NCBI GenBank assembly: GCA_030041225.1
Contig: JASHOG010000078.1
Location: 1-46,512, forward strand
Direction of reading: 5' to 3'
Source: Vulcanimicrobiota bacterium
GTDB taxonomy: Bacteria > Vulcanimicrobiota > Vulcanimicrobiia > Vulcanimicrobiales > Vulcanimicrobiaceae
Length of the DNA stretch: 46,512 nt
Part shown: positions 32,505 to 41,340 of the stretch, in pieces
How positions within the stretch are numbered: position 1 is the stretch's first letter
How the letters are laid out: each line of letters opens with the position of its first letter
Position numbers and translations under genes: made by a program
The notes under the pieces: model-generated
Told to the model about the DNA's origin: nothing
The model's database searches: none
The model's input: only the letters and a program-made list of their open reading frames with translations

Positions 32505-33554
32505 ATGGAACGCGGTCGGGTGCCCCTCGTCCAGCAGCCGATCGACGCACTGCCGTCGATGTTGAGCGTCTATCCCGAGCGCATTGCGAAGGCGATGCGC
32601 GAGGCTGCATTGCGTCCGACGACGGTGACGGGGCGGATGTCGGGCTATCACATGGGATGGCTCGACGAACGTGGTAATCCGCGCGCGCGTCCCACCGGGA
32701 AACTCATTCGTCCGAGCCTGTGCCTCTGGGCGTGCGAGGCGTGCGGCGGAGACGCCGACGCGGCAATCGGCGCCGCGACTGCGGTCGAGTGGGTGCACAA
32801 CTTTACACTCGTCCACGATGATATTCAAGACGGGGACCGCAATCGCCACGGGAGAGCGACCGTGTGGGCCGTGTGGGGTGTTGCACAAGGTATCAACGCG
32901 GGGGATGCTTTGCACGCACTTGCCTTTCGCGCGCTGGCAGAAGGCATGGCGGAACCGGAGCGTACGATGCGCGCAGTCTCTGCACTTTCGACGGCGACGC
33001 TCGAGGTCGTCGAGGGGCAGTGTCTCGATCTTTCGCTCGAGGGACGCGTGCAGATCCCGCTGCGCGCGTACCTTCGCATGGTGCGCGCAAAGACGGGTGC
33101 GCTGCTCAGTGTGGGGCTCGTGATGGGTGCCATTGCCGCCGGTGCTCCGGAGCGCATCGTGCAGCGATTTCGCCGAGCCGGGTATCTCTTAGGGCTTGCC
33201 TTCCAAATGCGCGATGACTGGCTCGGCACGTGGGGCGACCCTACGCTTACGGGAAAATCGAGCGCAGGTGACGTCGGGCGCCGCAAAGCCTCCTTTCCGC
33301 TCGTCGCAGCCTACCATGCTTTGCCGTCGCAGAAGCAGCGGCGGCTCCTCGAGGCATTCGCCGAGCGAACGGACGAAGCGACGCAAGAGATTCGCACGCT
33401 CCTGCACGAGGCAGGAGGCGCGGAGCTTACGCTCTCGGCGCCGCTGCGTTTCGCGGAAAAGTCCATCGACGTCGTCTCATCCTGCGGCGTGCGCGCACCG
33501 TTCCTCGATGCTTATCGTGAGATGGCCACCTATGTTGCAAGCCGATCGCGTTGA
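32505..33554 (+). CDS. Polyprenyl (probably farnesyl) diphosphate synthase
   Basis: A 349-residue trans-prenyltransferase that joins IPP to allylic diphosphates. The two aspartate motifs are complete: FTLVHDDIQD (first) and FQMRDDWLGTWGD (second), with the following lysine in LTGKSSAGDVGRRKASFP. The first motif is the short DDxxD form with phenylalanine five residues before it, like archaeal geranylgeranyl synthases rather than E. coli IspA. Placement directly before fni and hpnCDE indicates it supplies the C15 substrate for squalene; product length should be treated as inferred. The fni start lies 23 bases inside its 3' end. Confidence 0.9.
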   Translation: MERGRVPLVQQPIDALPSMLSVYPERIAKAMREAALRPTTVTGRMSGYHMGWLDERGNPRARPTGKLIRPSLCLWACEACGGDADAAIGAATAVEWVHNFTLVHDDIQDGDRNRHGRATVWAVWGVAQGINAGDALHALAFRALAEGMAEPERTMRAVSALSTATLEVVEGQCLDLSLEGRVQIPLRAYLRMVRAKTGALLSVGLVMGAIAAGAPERIVQRFRRAGYLLGLAFQMRDDWLGTWGDPTLTGKSSAGDVGRRKASFPLVAAYHALPSQKQRRLLEAFAERTDEATQEIRTLLHEAGGAELTLSAPLRFAEKSIDVVSSCGVRAPFLDAYREMATYVASRSR

Positions 33555-34578
33555 TGTGACGACGGAGCGCAAGGCCGATCACTTGCGCGTCAACATCGAG
33601 GAGGACGTCGCGGCGAAAGGCGTCACGAGCGGCTTCGAGTCGTGGCGGTTTATTCATCGTGCGCTACCCGAGATCGATCTCGATGATGTCGATTGCACGA
33701 CCTCGTTCCTCGACCGTACGCTGCGCGCGCCGCTCCTCATCTCCTGCATGACGGGAGGAACGCCGGAGGCACAGCGCATCAATCGTCGCCTCGCACGCGT
33801 CGCGCAACGTTGCGGAGCTGCGATGGGCGTCGGCTCAGGGCGCGTGCTGCTCGAGCGCCCTGAGCTCCTCTCCACCTTCGACGTGCGCGACGAAATGCCC
33901 GACGTTCCGCTGCTCGCGAACATCGGCGCCGTGCAGCTGAACCGCGGTTACGGCGCAACGGAGTGTATGCGTCTCGTGCAATCGTTGCGCGCCGATGCAC
34001 TCGTGCTGCACCTCAACGCCGTGCAGGAGGCCGTGCAAGTCGAAGGCGACACGTGCTTCGCGGGTTTGCTCGAGAGGATTGCGCGGCTCTGCAGCGAGCT
34101 GGGGACTCCGGTGATCGTGAAGGAAGTGGGCTGGGGCATCGCACCAAAGATCGTGACAAAGCTCCTGCGTGCGGGCGTTGCCGCCGTTGATCTCGCGGGC
34201 GCGGGCGGAACATCGTGGAGCGAGGTCGAGTCAAAGCGTCTTCAGGAGCCACGCCGGTCCCGCGTCGCGCGAGCCTTTGCCGATTGGGGTATCCCGACCG
34301 CCGAGTGCATCGTCGAGGCGCGCAGGGCCGAACCGAGCGCCTATCTCATCGCGAGCGGCGGTGTTCACGACGGAATCGACGTCGCAAAGGCAATTGCACT
34401 CGGTGCCGATCTCGTCGGGATTGCGGGAGCATTCTTGCGCTGCGCCGCAGAGAGTGAGGAGCGTGCGGAGGAGCTTGCGTGGGAGCTCGCGACGACGCTA
34501 CGCATCGCGATGTTCGCAACCGGCACGCGTACGCTCAAGGAGCTCAGAGGAACCCCGAGGATTCGTCGGTATGAGTGA
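33532..34578 (+). CDS. fni: Type 2 isopentenyl-diphosphate delta-isomerase
   Basis: A 348-residue FMN-dependent isomerase that interconverts IPP and DMAPP. Recognisable are TERKADHLRV near the start, LISCMTGGTPE, MGVGSGRVLLE, LHLNAVQEAVQVEGDTCF with the Mg-binding glutamate, VKEVGWGIAPK and DLAGAGGTSWSEVE. Normally the fourth motif reads HLNPLQE-QPEGD; the P to A and P to V changes are modest. ATG 33532 is used; GTG 33556, directly after the synthase stop, is an alternative. The stop overlaps the hpnC start by 8 bases. It feeds the prenyl synthase before it. Confidence 0.92.
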   Translation: MLQADRVDVTTERKADHLRVNIEEDVAAKGVTSGFESWRFIHRALPEIDLDDVDCTTSFLDRTLRAPLLISCMTGGTPEAQRINRRLARVAQRCGAAMGVGSGRVLLERPELLSTFDVRDEMPDVPLLANIGAVQLNRGYGATECMRLVQSLRADALVLHLNAVQEAVQVEGDTCFAGLLERIARLCSELGTPVIVKEVGWGIAPKIVTKLLRAGVAAVDLAGAGGTSWSEVESKRLQEPRRSRVARAFADWGIPTAECIVEARRAEPSAYLIASGGVHDGIDVAKAIALGADLVGIAGAFLRCAAESEERAEELAWELATTLRIAMFATGTRTLKELRGTPRIRRYE

Positions 34579-35452
34579 ATACACGGAGCTCGAGGCCGCC
34601 GATGCGTATTGCCGGTTGCTGACGCGCAAGCACTACGAGAACTTTCTCATCGTGTCGGGGCTACCGCGTACGAGTCGCCTGCGCGTCGATCTCATGCGCA
34701 TCTATGCGTACTGTCGCACGACCGACGACTTCGGCGACGAGAGCGCCGGCGCCGCACGCACGCGCTTGGCTCGCTGGCAGGCGCAGGTGCGCGCGCTCTT
34801 CGCGGGAGAGGCACCCGTGCACCCGGTGCTCGTTGCCCTGCGCGACACGGTGACACACCACGGTATCTCGTCGAAGCCGTTTGAAGACCTGATCGAGGCG
34901 AACGTGCGCGATCAGGATGGGAAGCGTTACGAAACCTGGGACGAGTTGCGCGAGTACTGCACGTACTCGGCGGCGCCCGTCGGGCGTATGGTGCTCGCGG
35001 TCTTCGGCATCTCGAACGACCAAACGGAGAAGCTCTCCGACGACGTCTGCATCGGCTTGCAGCTTGCGAACTTTGCTCAAGACGTCACATGGGACGAGCG
35101 GAAGGGGCGCAGCTACCTCGTTCAGACGGAGCTTCGCGCACAGGGAGTGGCCGGCGCAGTGCGCGCTCACTGCGAGCGCGCCAAGGCGTTGCTCGCATCG
35201 GGTTGCGAGCTCGAGAGGATCGCGCCGCGCGGGCTACGGCGCCAGCTCTCGCTCTATCGCCTGGGCGGTCTCGCAATCGTGCGCGCCGTCGAGCGAGCGC
35301 ACTACCGTAGCGACCTCGCGCGCCCTCGCGTCTCGATCTACCAGAAGGTAGCGTTGCTGAGCTTTGTCATCCTGAGCACTTCGTCTGCGCTTCGCGCGCT
35401 CAGCACAGGCTCCGGCGCAAAGCGCCGAGGTCGAAGGACTGCCCATGTTTGA
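34571..35452 (+). CDS. hpnC: Squalene synthase-like HpnC
   Basis: A 293-residue member of the squalene/phytoene synthase fold, the HpnC branch, which turns presqualene diphosphate into hydroxysqualene. The acidic motifs are visible as RIYAYCRTTDDFGDE (near residue 42-56) and LQLANFAQDVTWDERKGRSYL (residues about 155-178). ATG 34571 overlaps the fni stop and is followed by MSEYTELEAADAYCR, the usual start of HpnC. The last 30 residues (VILSTSSALRALSTG and beyond) are encoded by a dispersed repeat and do not look like the family. The stop overlaps hpnD by 8 bases. Confidence 0.92.
   Translation: MSEYTELEAADAYCRLLTRKHYENFLIVSGLPRTSRLRVDLMRIYAYCRTTDDFGDESAGAARTRLARWQAQVRALFAGEAPVHPVLVALRDTVTHHGISSKPFEDLIEANVRDQDGKRYETWDELREYCTYSAAPVGRMVLAVFGISNDQTEKLSDDVCIGLQLANFAQDVTWDERKGRSYLVQTELRAQGVAGAVRAHCERAKALLASGCELERIAPRGLRRQLSLYRLGGLAIVRAVERAHYRSDLARPRVSIYQKVALLSFVILSTSSALRALSTGSGAKRRGRRTAHV
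35366..35443 (+). repeat. Dispersed-repeat-like element, copy 2
   Basis: Begins TGTCATCCTGAGC and ends GAGGTCGAAGGACTGCC, directly ahead of the hpnD ATG at 35445. The ends match the element at 20151-20209 (GTCATCCTGAGC and CGAAGGA), while the middle differs, holding CTTCGCGCGCTCAGCACAGG and GCGCAAAGCGCC. It forms the C-terminal tail of HpnC. Confidence 0.5.
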
Positions 35453-36338
35453 AGAGCGCAGCTACGATCTCATCGGGAACGAGAACGGGCTCGACATCGA
35501 GCTTTCCGAGAGCTACTGTGCCGCCGTCACGCGCGCCGAAGCGAAGAACTTCTATTGGGGCTTCATCTCGCTGCCCTCTGAGCAGCGCATCGCCGTCTAT
35601 GCGCTCTATGCCTTCGCACGCGAGATCGACGATGAGGTTGACGATCAACGCCGCTCGCGTGAGAATCTCGCCGCGCGCCTCGCCGCGCAGCGCGAACGCG
35701 TACACCGGTGCATGCGCGGTGACTACGAAGATCCCGTGATGCACGTGCTCTCGCGCGCCGTCGAGCGCTTCGGCATCCCGGAAGTCGAGCTGCAGGGCCT
35801 GATCGACGGTGTCGAGATGGACGTCGAGCCGCGCGAGTACGCGACGTGGGAGGAGCTCCGTTCATATTGCTACCTCGTGGCGGCGATTATCGGCCGGATG
35901 TGCGTGCGCATTTTCGGCTACAGCGATCCGCTCGCGCTCGAGCGAGCCGAGGAGCTCGGCGTCTCGCTCCAACTCATCAACGTGCTTCGCGACGTTCGAG
36001 AAGATGCCGGGATGGGGCGTGTCTATCTCCCGCGCGAGGACCGCGACCGCTTCGGTGTGACGCGCGAGGCGCTGCAGGCGGGTAACGCGGGGAACGGCTG
36101 GCGCGAGCTCGTGGACTTCGAGGCAGCGCGTGCGCTCGAGCTCTATTCCTCAGGGTTGCACGTCGTGCACTATATTCCGCGACGCGCCGGCGTCTGCGTC
36201 CGTTCGATGGCAGGCATCTATCGCGGCATTCTCGATCGGATCGTTGAGGATCCGGCGCGGCCGCTGCGCGAACGCGTCTCGCTCTCCGCACGAGAGAAAC
36301 TTCGCGTCGTGCTGCAATCCTGGCTTGCCGTCAGGTAA
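35445..36338 (+). CDS. hpnD: Presqualene diphosphate synthase HpnD
   Basis: A 297-residue squalene/phytoene synthase-fold enzyme that condenses two farnesyl diphosphates to presqualene diphosphate. Both acidic motifs are seen: YAFAREIDDEVDD (about 55-67) and LQLINVLRDVREDAGMGRVYLP (about 175-196). NFYWGFISLPSEQR is the usual N-terminal stretch. The start ATG 35445 overlaps the end of hpnC by 8 bases, and the hpnE frame begins before its stop. The tight order hpnC-hpnD-hpnE is the standard one for making squalene in hopanoid-producing bacteria. Confidence 0.94.
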   Translation: MFEERSYDLIGNENGLDIELSESYCAAVTRAEAKNFYWGFISLPSEQRIAVYALYAFAREIDDEVDDQRRSRENLAARLAAQRERVHRCMRGDYEDPVMHVLSRAVERFGIPEVELQGLIDGVEMDVEPREYATWEELRSYCYLVAAIIGRMCVRIFGYSDPLALERAEELGVSLQLINVLRDVREDAGMGRVYLPREDRDRFGVTREALQAGNAGNGWRELVDFEAARALELYSSGLHVVHYIPRRAGVCVRSMAGIYRGILDRIVEDPARPLRERVSLSAREKLRVVLQSWLAVR

Positions 36339-37614
36339 GGCGCTGAAGATCGCGATTGTCGGCGGCGGCCTCGCCGGGCTCGCCGCGGGTTTCGAGCTTG
36401 CCGAAGCGGGTCACGAGGTCGAGCTCTTCGAGCGCAGCCGTCTTCTCGGCGGCCGAGCGACGAGCTTCGAGATCGACGGTATCGAGGTCGACAACGGACA
36501 GCATGTTTTCCTCGGATGTTGTACGGAGTTTCAGCGCTTCGTGGAGCGCGCCGGCATGGGGAAGAATCTCTACCTCCAGAGACGCTTCGAGGCGCGCGTT
36601 ATCGCGCGCGACGGCACCGTCTCTGTGCTCCGCGCGGCGCCGCTTCCCGCGCCATGGCACCTGCTCGGTTCATTTCTACGCTTCAGTCATCTGGGGATGC
36701 GCTCGAAGGTCGAGATCGCCCGTGCCCTCGCGGCGGCGTCGCGCGACGGCATCGCCGACGGCACATCTTTCGCGCAGTGGTTGAGGCGTGAAGGACAAGG
36801 AGAGGAGGCGGTCCGCGTCTTCTGGCGGCCGTTCTTCGTTCCCGCCCTGAACGTCTGCCTCGAGGAGATGGACGCACGTGAGGCCCTCTTCACGCTGCGC
36901 ACGGCATTCTTGAGCGGCGCCGAAGCCGCGCGTTTCGGCTACGCGACTGTGCCGCTCGCGCAAATCTCCGAAGCTGCCGCGCAACGCCTTGCGCGCGTGC
37001 ACCGCGCCACGTCCGTCGCCTCGCTCGAGCTCGACGGGAGCACGCAGCGGTTGCGAGCGCTCACGACAACCTCCGGCGAGCGGCACGAGTACGACGCGTT
37101 CGTTCTCGCGCTGACGCCGCCGCAGCTGCAACGGCTGCTCGGGAACCCAGCGCGGTATGCGCTCCCGCCGCTCGACGCATTCACCCCTCACCCCATTATC
37201 GACGTGCACCTCCGGTACTTTAAGAACGACCTCCAAGACTTCGACTTCGCCGCGCTCATCGACTCGCCGGTGCAATGGATCTTTCGCAAAGGCGTATCGT
37301 ATCTGTGTTGTAGCATGAGCGCTGCGGACGAGTACCTGCGCCGCACCACCGACGAGTTGATACGACTCGCGTGGGAAGAAATACGCGCGGCGCTGCCGCC
37401 TCTGCGTGACGCGTTGCTCGAACATTCGGCCGTGACCCGGAACGTTGAAGCAACCTTCTCGGCGCCTGCGACGCTGCAACGTCCCGGTCCACAAACATCA
37501 TTCGCAAACGTCGCGATTGCCGGCGCGTGGACCGCGACGGGGTGGCCCGACACGATGGAGTCAGCCGTGCGCAGCGGTCTCGCTGCAGCGCGATACCTCA
37601 TCAAGGAACCTTAG
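36325..37614 (+). CDS. hpnE: Hydroxysqualene dehydroxylase HpnE
   Basis: An FAD-dependent amine-oxidase-fold enzyme of about 429 residues that reduces hydroxysqualene to squalene. The N-terminal FAD motif is IAIVGGGLAGLAAGFELAEAG, followed by ERSRLLGGRATSFEIDG and DNGQHVFLGCCTEF, typical of HpnE. The C-terminal FAD motif NVAIAGAWTATGWPDTMESAVRSG is complete. The start codon is unclear: no ATG or GTG lies near the fold start. TTG 36325, which overlaps the end of hpnD by 14 bases, is used here; CTG 36343 is another option. It lies between hpnD and the PDZ-7TM-GAF gene. Confidence 0.9.
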   Translation: MPSGKALKIAIVGGGLAGLAAGFELAEAGHEVELFERSRLLGGRATSFEIDGIEVDNGQHVFLGCCTEFQRFVERAGMGKNLYLQRRFEARVIARDGTVSVLRAAPLPAPWHLLGSFLRFSHLGMRSKVEIARALAAASRDGIADGTSFAQWLRREGQGEEAVRVFWRPFFVPALNVCLEEMDAREALFTLRTAFLSGAEAARFGYATVPLAQISEAAAQRLARVHRATSVASLELDGSTQRLRALTTTSGERHEYDAFVLALTPPQLQRLLGNPARYALPPLDAFTPHPIIDVHLRYFKNDLQDFDFAALIDSPVQWIFRKGVSYLCCSMSAADEYLRRTTDELIRLAWEEIRAALPPLRDALLEHSAVTRNVEATFSAPATLQRPGPQTSFANVAIAGAWTATGWPDTMESAVRSGLAAARYLIKEP

Positions 37615-37638
37615 CCGCACGCAACCAAGATTTGCCGG

Positions 37639-39381
37639 GTGAGCCTTCGTAACGTCGCGCTTGCAAGCGCCGTTGTCGGCGTTCCTTTGTGCTTGGCGAT
37701 TTTGTTCGCGCCGTTCACATGGGGTTACGCCGGGTATTGGGTAAGCCCGTACGGGCCACAGTGGCACTTCATCTACGTGGATCCGGGAAGCCAAGCATAT
37801 CGCGAAGGGGTGCGAGTCGGGGAGCCACTCGAGCCGCTCGAGGGGTACAACAACGTTTTGGACGCCGCGGGGCCGACCGGCTCAGTTGTCCACCTCGACG
37901 TGATCCGCAACGGTCGCTCTCATTCAATCGCGGTCACATTCACGCCCTTTCCTCCCGCGCTCATGGTGCAGGAGAGGATCAGCAAGGTCGTTACGGCGCT
38001 GACTGCACTCGCCGCCTTCGTCGTAACGCTCCTCGTCGGGTTTCGCGCTCGGAACCGCCAGCTCGGAGCGCGTGCCGTCGGCGTCGTCGCCTGCGTCGCG
38101 TGGCTGGCAGCAACCGGCGCCGGGAAATTCGTCGCGCCAAGTGTATGGGTTGCGCTTTCTGCCAACGTCTTGGAGGGTTTCTTCGCCGTCTGTGCGCTCT
38201 GCAACGCGTTGGCGCTGCTTGCTGCTTTCCCGCCGAATCCGGACAAGCTGCGCAGGACGCTCGCTCGCATTGCGCCGTGGCTGCTGCTTGGCGGCGTCCT
38301 TCTCACGATTTCGACCTTCATGGGTCAGTGGAACAGCCACCCGCACTTCGGCCTGTATTTCGAGCAGGGAGAGCTGGCTCGTTGGATCCTTACGCTCCTG
38401 TTGGCGGCCACGGTAGCGGTCTCAAGCGTCGACGCGATGCTAACGGTCGACGAAGCGCATCGCACGCCTGCGCGCTGGCTGGGAGGATGCTGGCTCATCG
38501 GTGCGCTGCTCGCGGTGGCCTGGAATTTCTCGGCCGTCACCGGCATCGGTGCTCTCGTGACGCATACCGGCGACATCCTCTACGATGCCGTCATCGTGCT
38601 CTTTGCTTTTGGCGTCGGCTACCCGGTGTTGCGGCACCGGCTCGTCGATCTCAACGTCGTGATCAGCCGCGCCTCCACGTTCGCCGCCGTGTCCTTGGCT
38701 ATTCTCGCCTTGTTCATTATCGCAGAGTGGTTCGTCAGTGTGCTCTTCGGCCGAGTCTTCGGCGCCGCGTACGCGAACGGCACGACACAGCAAACATTGA
38801 CGCTCTTGATCGTGCTCGTGCTCGGGATATCGGCGAGGTCGATCCATCAAGTGATAGAAAACTGGCTGGGACGATTCTTCTTTCGCAAGAAATTGCAAGG
38901 TATAGCAGACATTCGACGCGTGGCGCGCGAGGCCGACGCCTCAACCGACGCCTCCGCCGTGGCGCAGCTCGCCTGCGAGACCGCGGCGTCCGGTTTAGAG
39001 CCGCTCGGCGTCGCGTGTTACCTGCGCCGTGGCGACGGCTATACCCTAAAGACGTCGAGTGGAACGATGCCGTTCCAGCCAATGTACGGCTTCAATGACG
39101 CGGTGCCGTTGCGATTGCGCCGTTGGCAAGAGCCGTTCGAGCTCGACGATACCTCCGAACAGCACAATCATGTGCTCTTTCTTCCGATGACGCTACACAG
39201 CGAGTTGCTCGGCTTCTTGTGCTGCGGGCCGAAGCCGGACCGCACGCACTACCTGAAAGACGAAGTGGAAGCACTGGCGCTACTCGCACATCAAGTTGGA
39301 ATCGCAACAGCATGGCTCGAGCCGCTCGCGATGAGCGCGCGGCCCGTCGCGTCCGTCTATCCGGTGGCATCGTCTCCGTGA
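37639..39381 (+). CDS. PDZ - multi-pass membrane - GAF protein within the hopanoid operon
   Basis: A 580-residue membrane protein, start GTG 37639. Residue 7-25 is a membrane helix. Residues about 35-105 form a PDZ-like outer domain (FIYVDPGSQAYREGVRVGEPL, VVHLDVIRNGRSHSIAVTF). Seven or eight membrane helices fill about 115-410 (for example VVTALTALAAFVVTLLVGF, WLGGCWLIGALLAVAWNF). The cytoplasmic end (about 420-560) is a GAF-like domain (CETAASGLEPLGVACYLRR, VEALALLAHQVGIATAWLEP). The layout matches the input half of ComP-like histidine kinases, but no kinase domain follows: the protein stops after GAF. It is 25 bases after hpnE and 44 before shc. No function is known; a role in sensing or organising hopanoid membrane is a guess from position. 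Confidence 0.75.
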   Translation: MSLRNVALASAVVGVPLCLAILFAPFTWGYAGYWVSPYGPQWHFIYVDPGSQAYREGVRVGEPLEPLEGYNNVLDAAGPTGSVVHLDVIRNGRSHSIAVTFTPFPPALMVQERISKVVTALTALAAFVVTLLVGFRARNRQLGARAVGVVACVAWLAATGAGKFVAPSVWVALSANVLEGFFAVCALCNALALLAAFPPNPDKLRRTLARIAPWLLLGGVLLTISTFMGQWNSHPHFGLYFEQGELARWILTLLLAATVAVSSVDAMLTVDEAHRTPARWLGGCWLIGALLAVAWNFSAVTGIGALVTHTGDILYDAVIVLFAFGVGYPVLRHRLVDLNVVISRASTFAAVSLAILALFIIAEWFVSVLFGRVFGAAYANGTTQQTLTLLIVLVLGISARSIHQVIENWLGRFFFRKKLQGIADIRRVAREADASTDASAVAQLACETAASGLEPLGVACYLRRGDGYTLKTSSGTMPFQPMYGFNDAVPLRLRRWQEPFELDDTSEQHNHVLFLPMTLHSELLGFLCCGPKPDRTHYLKDEVEALALLAHQVGIATAWLEPLAMSARPVASVYPVASSP

Positions 39382-39424
39382 TGATCCGGCAGCTGAAGGC
39401 TATGAGCGAAGGGAGGCGAAAGGC

Positions 39425-41335
39425 GTGCGTCCCGATATGGAGGCTACGAAGAGCCGGGGGACGGTAACCCAAGCCGTGGACTGGCTTCTTGAGCGGCAGA
39501 ATCCCGACGGCTGGTGGTTCGGCGAGCTCGAAACGAACGTGACAATGACCGCGGAGCACGTGTTACTCATGCGCTTCTTGGGGGTTTCCGTTGAGCCGAT
39601 CCGGGAGGGCGCGATCTCGCATATCCTACGCAATCAACGCGAGGACGGTTCCTGGGCGCTCTACTACGAAGCGCCTGCGGACCTCAGCACGACGATCGAG
39701 GCGTACGCTGCGTTAAAGGTGCTCGGCATGAGCCCCGAGGCGGAGCCGATGCACAAGGCTCTGCGCGTCATTCAACATCTCGGCGGCGCGGCGCGCGCGC
39801 GCGTCTTCACAAAGATTTGGCTCGCACTCTTCGGCAAGTATCCGTGGGACGGTATTCCGACGATGCCGCCGGAGATGGTCTTCTTGCCGCCCTCGATTCC
39901 CTTCAACCTCTACGACTACGCGTGTTGGGCTCGAGGCACGGTTGCGCCGCTTGCGATCGTCATCTCGCATCGCCCGCTGCGCGATCTCGGCGTCCCGCTG
40001 AATGAGATCGTCGTCGAAGGGACCGAGGCCGAGATGCATCGCGTGCAGGGCTCGGGATTCTTCTGGTGGCTCGATAGGCTCTTGAAGCTCTACGAGCACT
40101 CGCCGATCAAGCCCGCGCGAGAGAAGGCGCGCAAGAAGCTCGCACAATGGATTGTCGATCGTCAAGAGGCCGACGGCGGATGGGGCGGCATTCAGCCGCC
40201 GTGGGTCTATTCGCTCATCGCGCTCAATCTCGAAGGAATGTCGATCGAGCATCCTGTGATGCACAAGGGCATCATGGGACTCGACGGCTTCGCGCTGCGG
40301 GACGAGGGGAACGGTTGGCGTTTGCAGGCATGCATGTCGCCCGTCTGGGACACCGCGTGGGCGATTCTCGCGCTACGCGCCGCAGGCGTACCGCGCTCGC
40401 ATCCGGCGATTCGCGCAGCTGTAAAGTGGTTGCTCGACGAGCAGATCTCCGGTGGAGGCGATTGGCAGATTCGTTGCCCGGGAGTCACCGAGTGCGGCGG
40501 CTGGGCGTTCGAGTTTCAGAACGACATCTATCCCGACATCGACGACACCGCGCTCGTGGTGCTCGCGCTGTTGAGCGGCGGGGAGGAAGACGACGTACGC
40601 GACGCCGTCGAGCGCGCGCGTGCATGGGTGCTCGCGATGCGTTCCTCCAACGGGGCGTGGGCGGCCTTCGATCGTGATAACTATCGCGAGCTGCTCTATC
40701 GTCTACCTTTCGCGGACTTTGGCGCTTTCATCGATCCGCCGACCGAAGACGTCACCGCGCACGTGCTCGAGATGCTCGCCGGACTCGGGAGCGACGAGCG
40801 CGACCCTGCGGTTGCGAGCGGCCTCGCCTATCTGCGCGCAATGCAGAAGAGGGGAGGGAACTGGTTCGGGCGCTGGGGCGTCAACCACATCTACGGGACC
40901 TGGTGTACGATCATGGCGCTCGCCGCGCTGCACACCGGCGACGATATGGTCGCGCGAGCAATCGACTGGCTTGTTACGCGGCAGAACCGCGACGGCGGAT
41001 GGGGCGAGACCTGCCATACGTACGTCGACGAGACGTTCGCCGGCGTCGGAAACAGCACGCCCTCACAAACCGCGTGGGCCGTTCTCTCATTCCAGGTTGC
41101 AGGTCTGCACGCTCACCCCGCCTGTGTGCGTGGCGTACGGTATTTGCGCGAGCATCAGAACGATGACGGAACATGGCCGGAGCCGTTTTATACGGGAACC
41201 GGGTTCCCGCGCGACTTCTATATCAACTACCATCTGTATCGTCATCTCTTTCCGATGATGGCGCTCGGGAACGACGAGGCATTCCACACGCGCGCCGTTA
41301 CCGAGCCAAGCCTCAGCCTCTCGTCCCGGGCATAG
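39425..41335 (+). CDS. shc: Squalene-hopene cyclase
   Basis: A 636-residue class II triterpene cyclase, membrane-associated on the cytoplasmic side, that cyclises squalene to hopene/hopanol. The catalytic acid motif is DIDDTA (in YPDIDDTALVVLAL, about residue 375). QW-type repeats are spread throughout: QNPDGWWFGELE, QREDGSWALY, QEADGGWGGIQ, SNGAWAAFD, NRDGGWGETC and QNDDGTWPE. GTG 39425 has GGAGG eight bases upstream and is well supported. It is the key step of the preceding hpnCDE pathway. The following secreted-protein gene starts 5 bases after the stop. Confidence 0.96.
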   Translation: MRPDMEATKSRGTVTQAVDWLLERQNPDGWWFGELETNVTMTAEHVLLMRFLGVSVEPIREGAISHILRNQREDGSWALYYEAPADLSTTIEAYAALKVLGMSPEAEPMHKALRVIQHLGGAARARVFTKIWLALFGKYPWDGIPTMPPEMVFLPPSIPFNLYDYACWARGTVAPLAIVISHRPLRDLGVPLNEIVVEGTEAEMHRVQGSGFFWWLDRLLKLYEHSPIKPAREKARKKLAQWIVDRQEADGGWGGIQPPWVYSLIALNLEGMSIEHPVMHKGIMGLDGFALRDEGNGWRLQACMSPVWDTAWAILALRAAGVPRSHPAIRAAVKWLLDEQISGGGDWQIRCPGVTECGGWAFEFQNDIYPDIDDTALVVLALLSGGEEDDVRDAVERARAWVLAMRSSNGAWAAFDRDNYRELLYRLPFADFGAFIDPPTEDVTAHVLEMLAGLGSDERDPAVASGLAYLRAMQKRGGNWFGRWGVNHIYGTWCTIMALAALHTGDDMVARAIDWLVTRQNRDGGWGETCHTYVDETFAGVGNSTPSQTAWAVLSFQVAGLHAHPACVRGVRYLREHQNDDGTWPEPFYTGTGFPRDFYINYHLYRHLFPMMALGNDEAFHTRAVTEPSLSLSSRA

Positions 41336-41340
41336 CGCGC

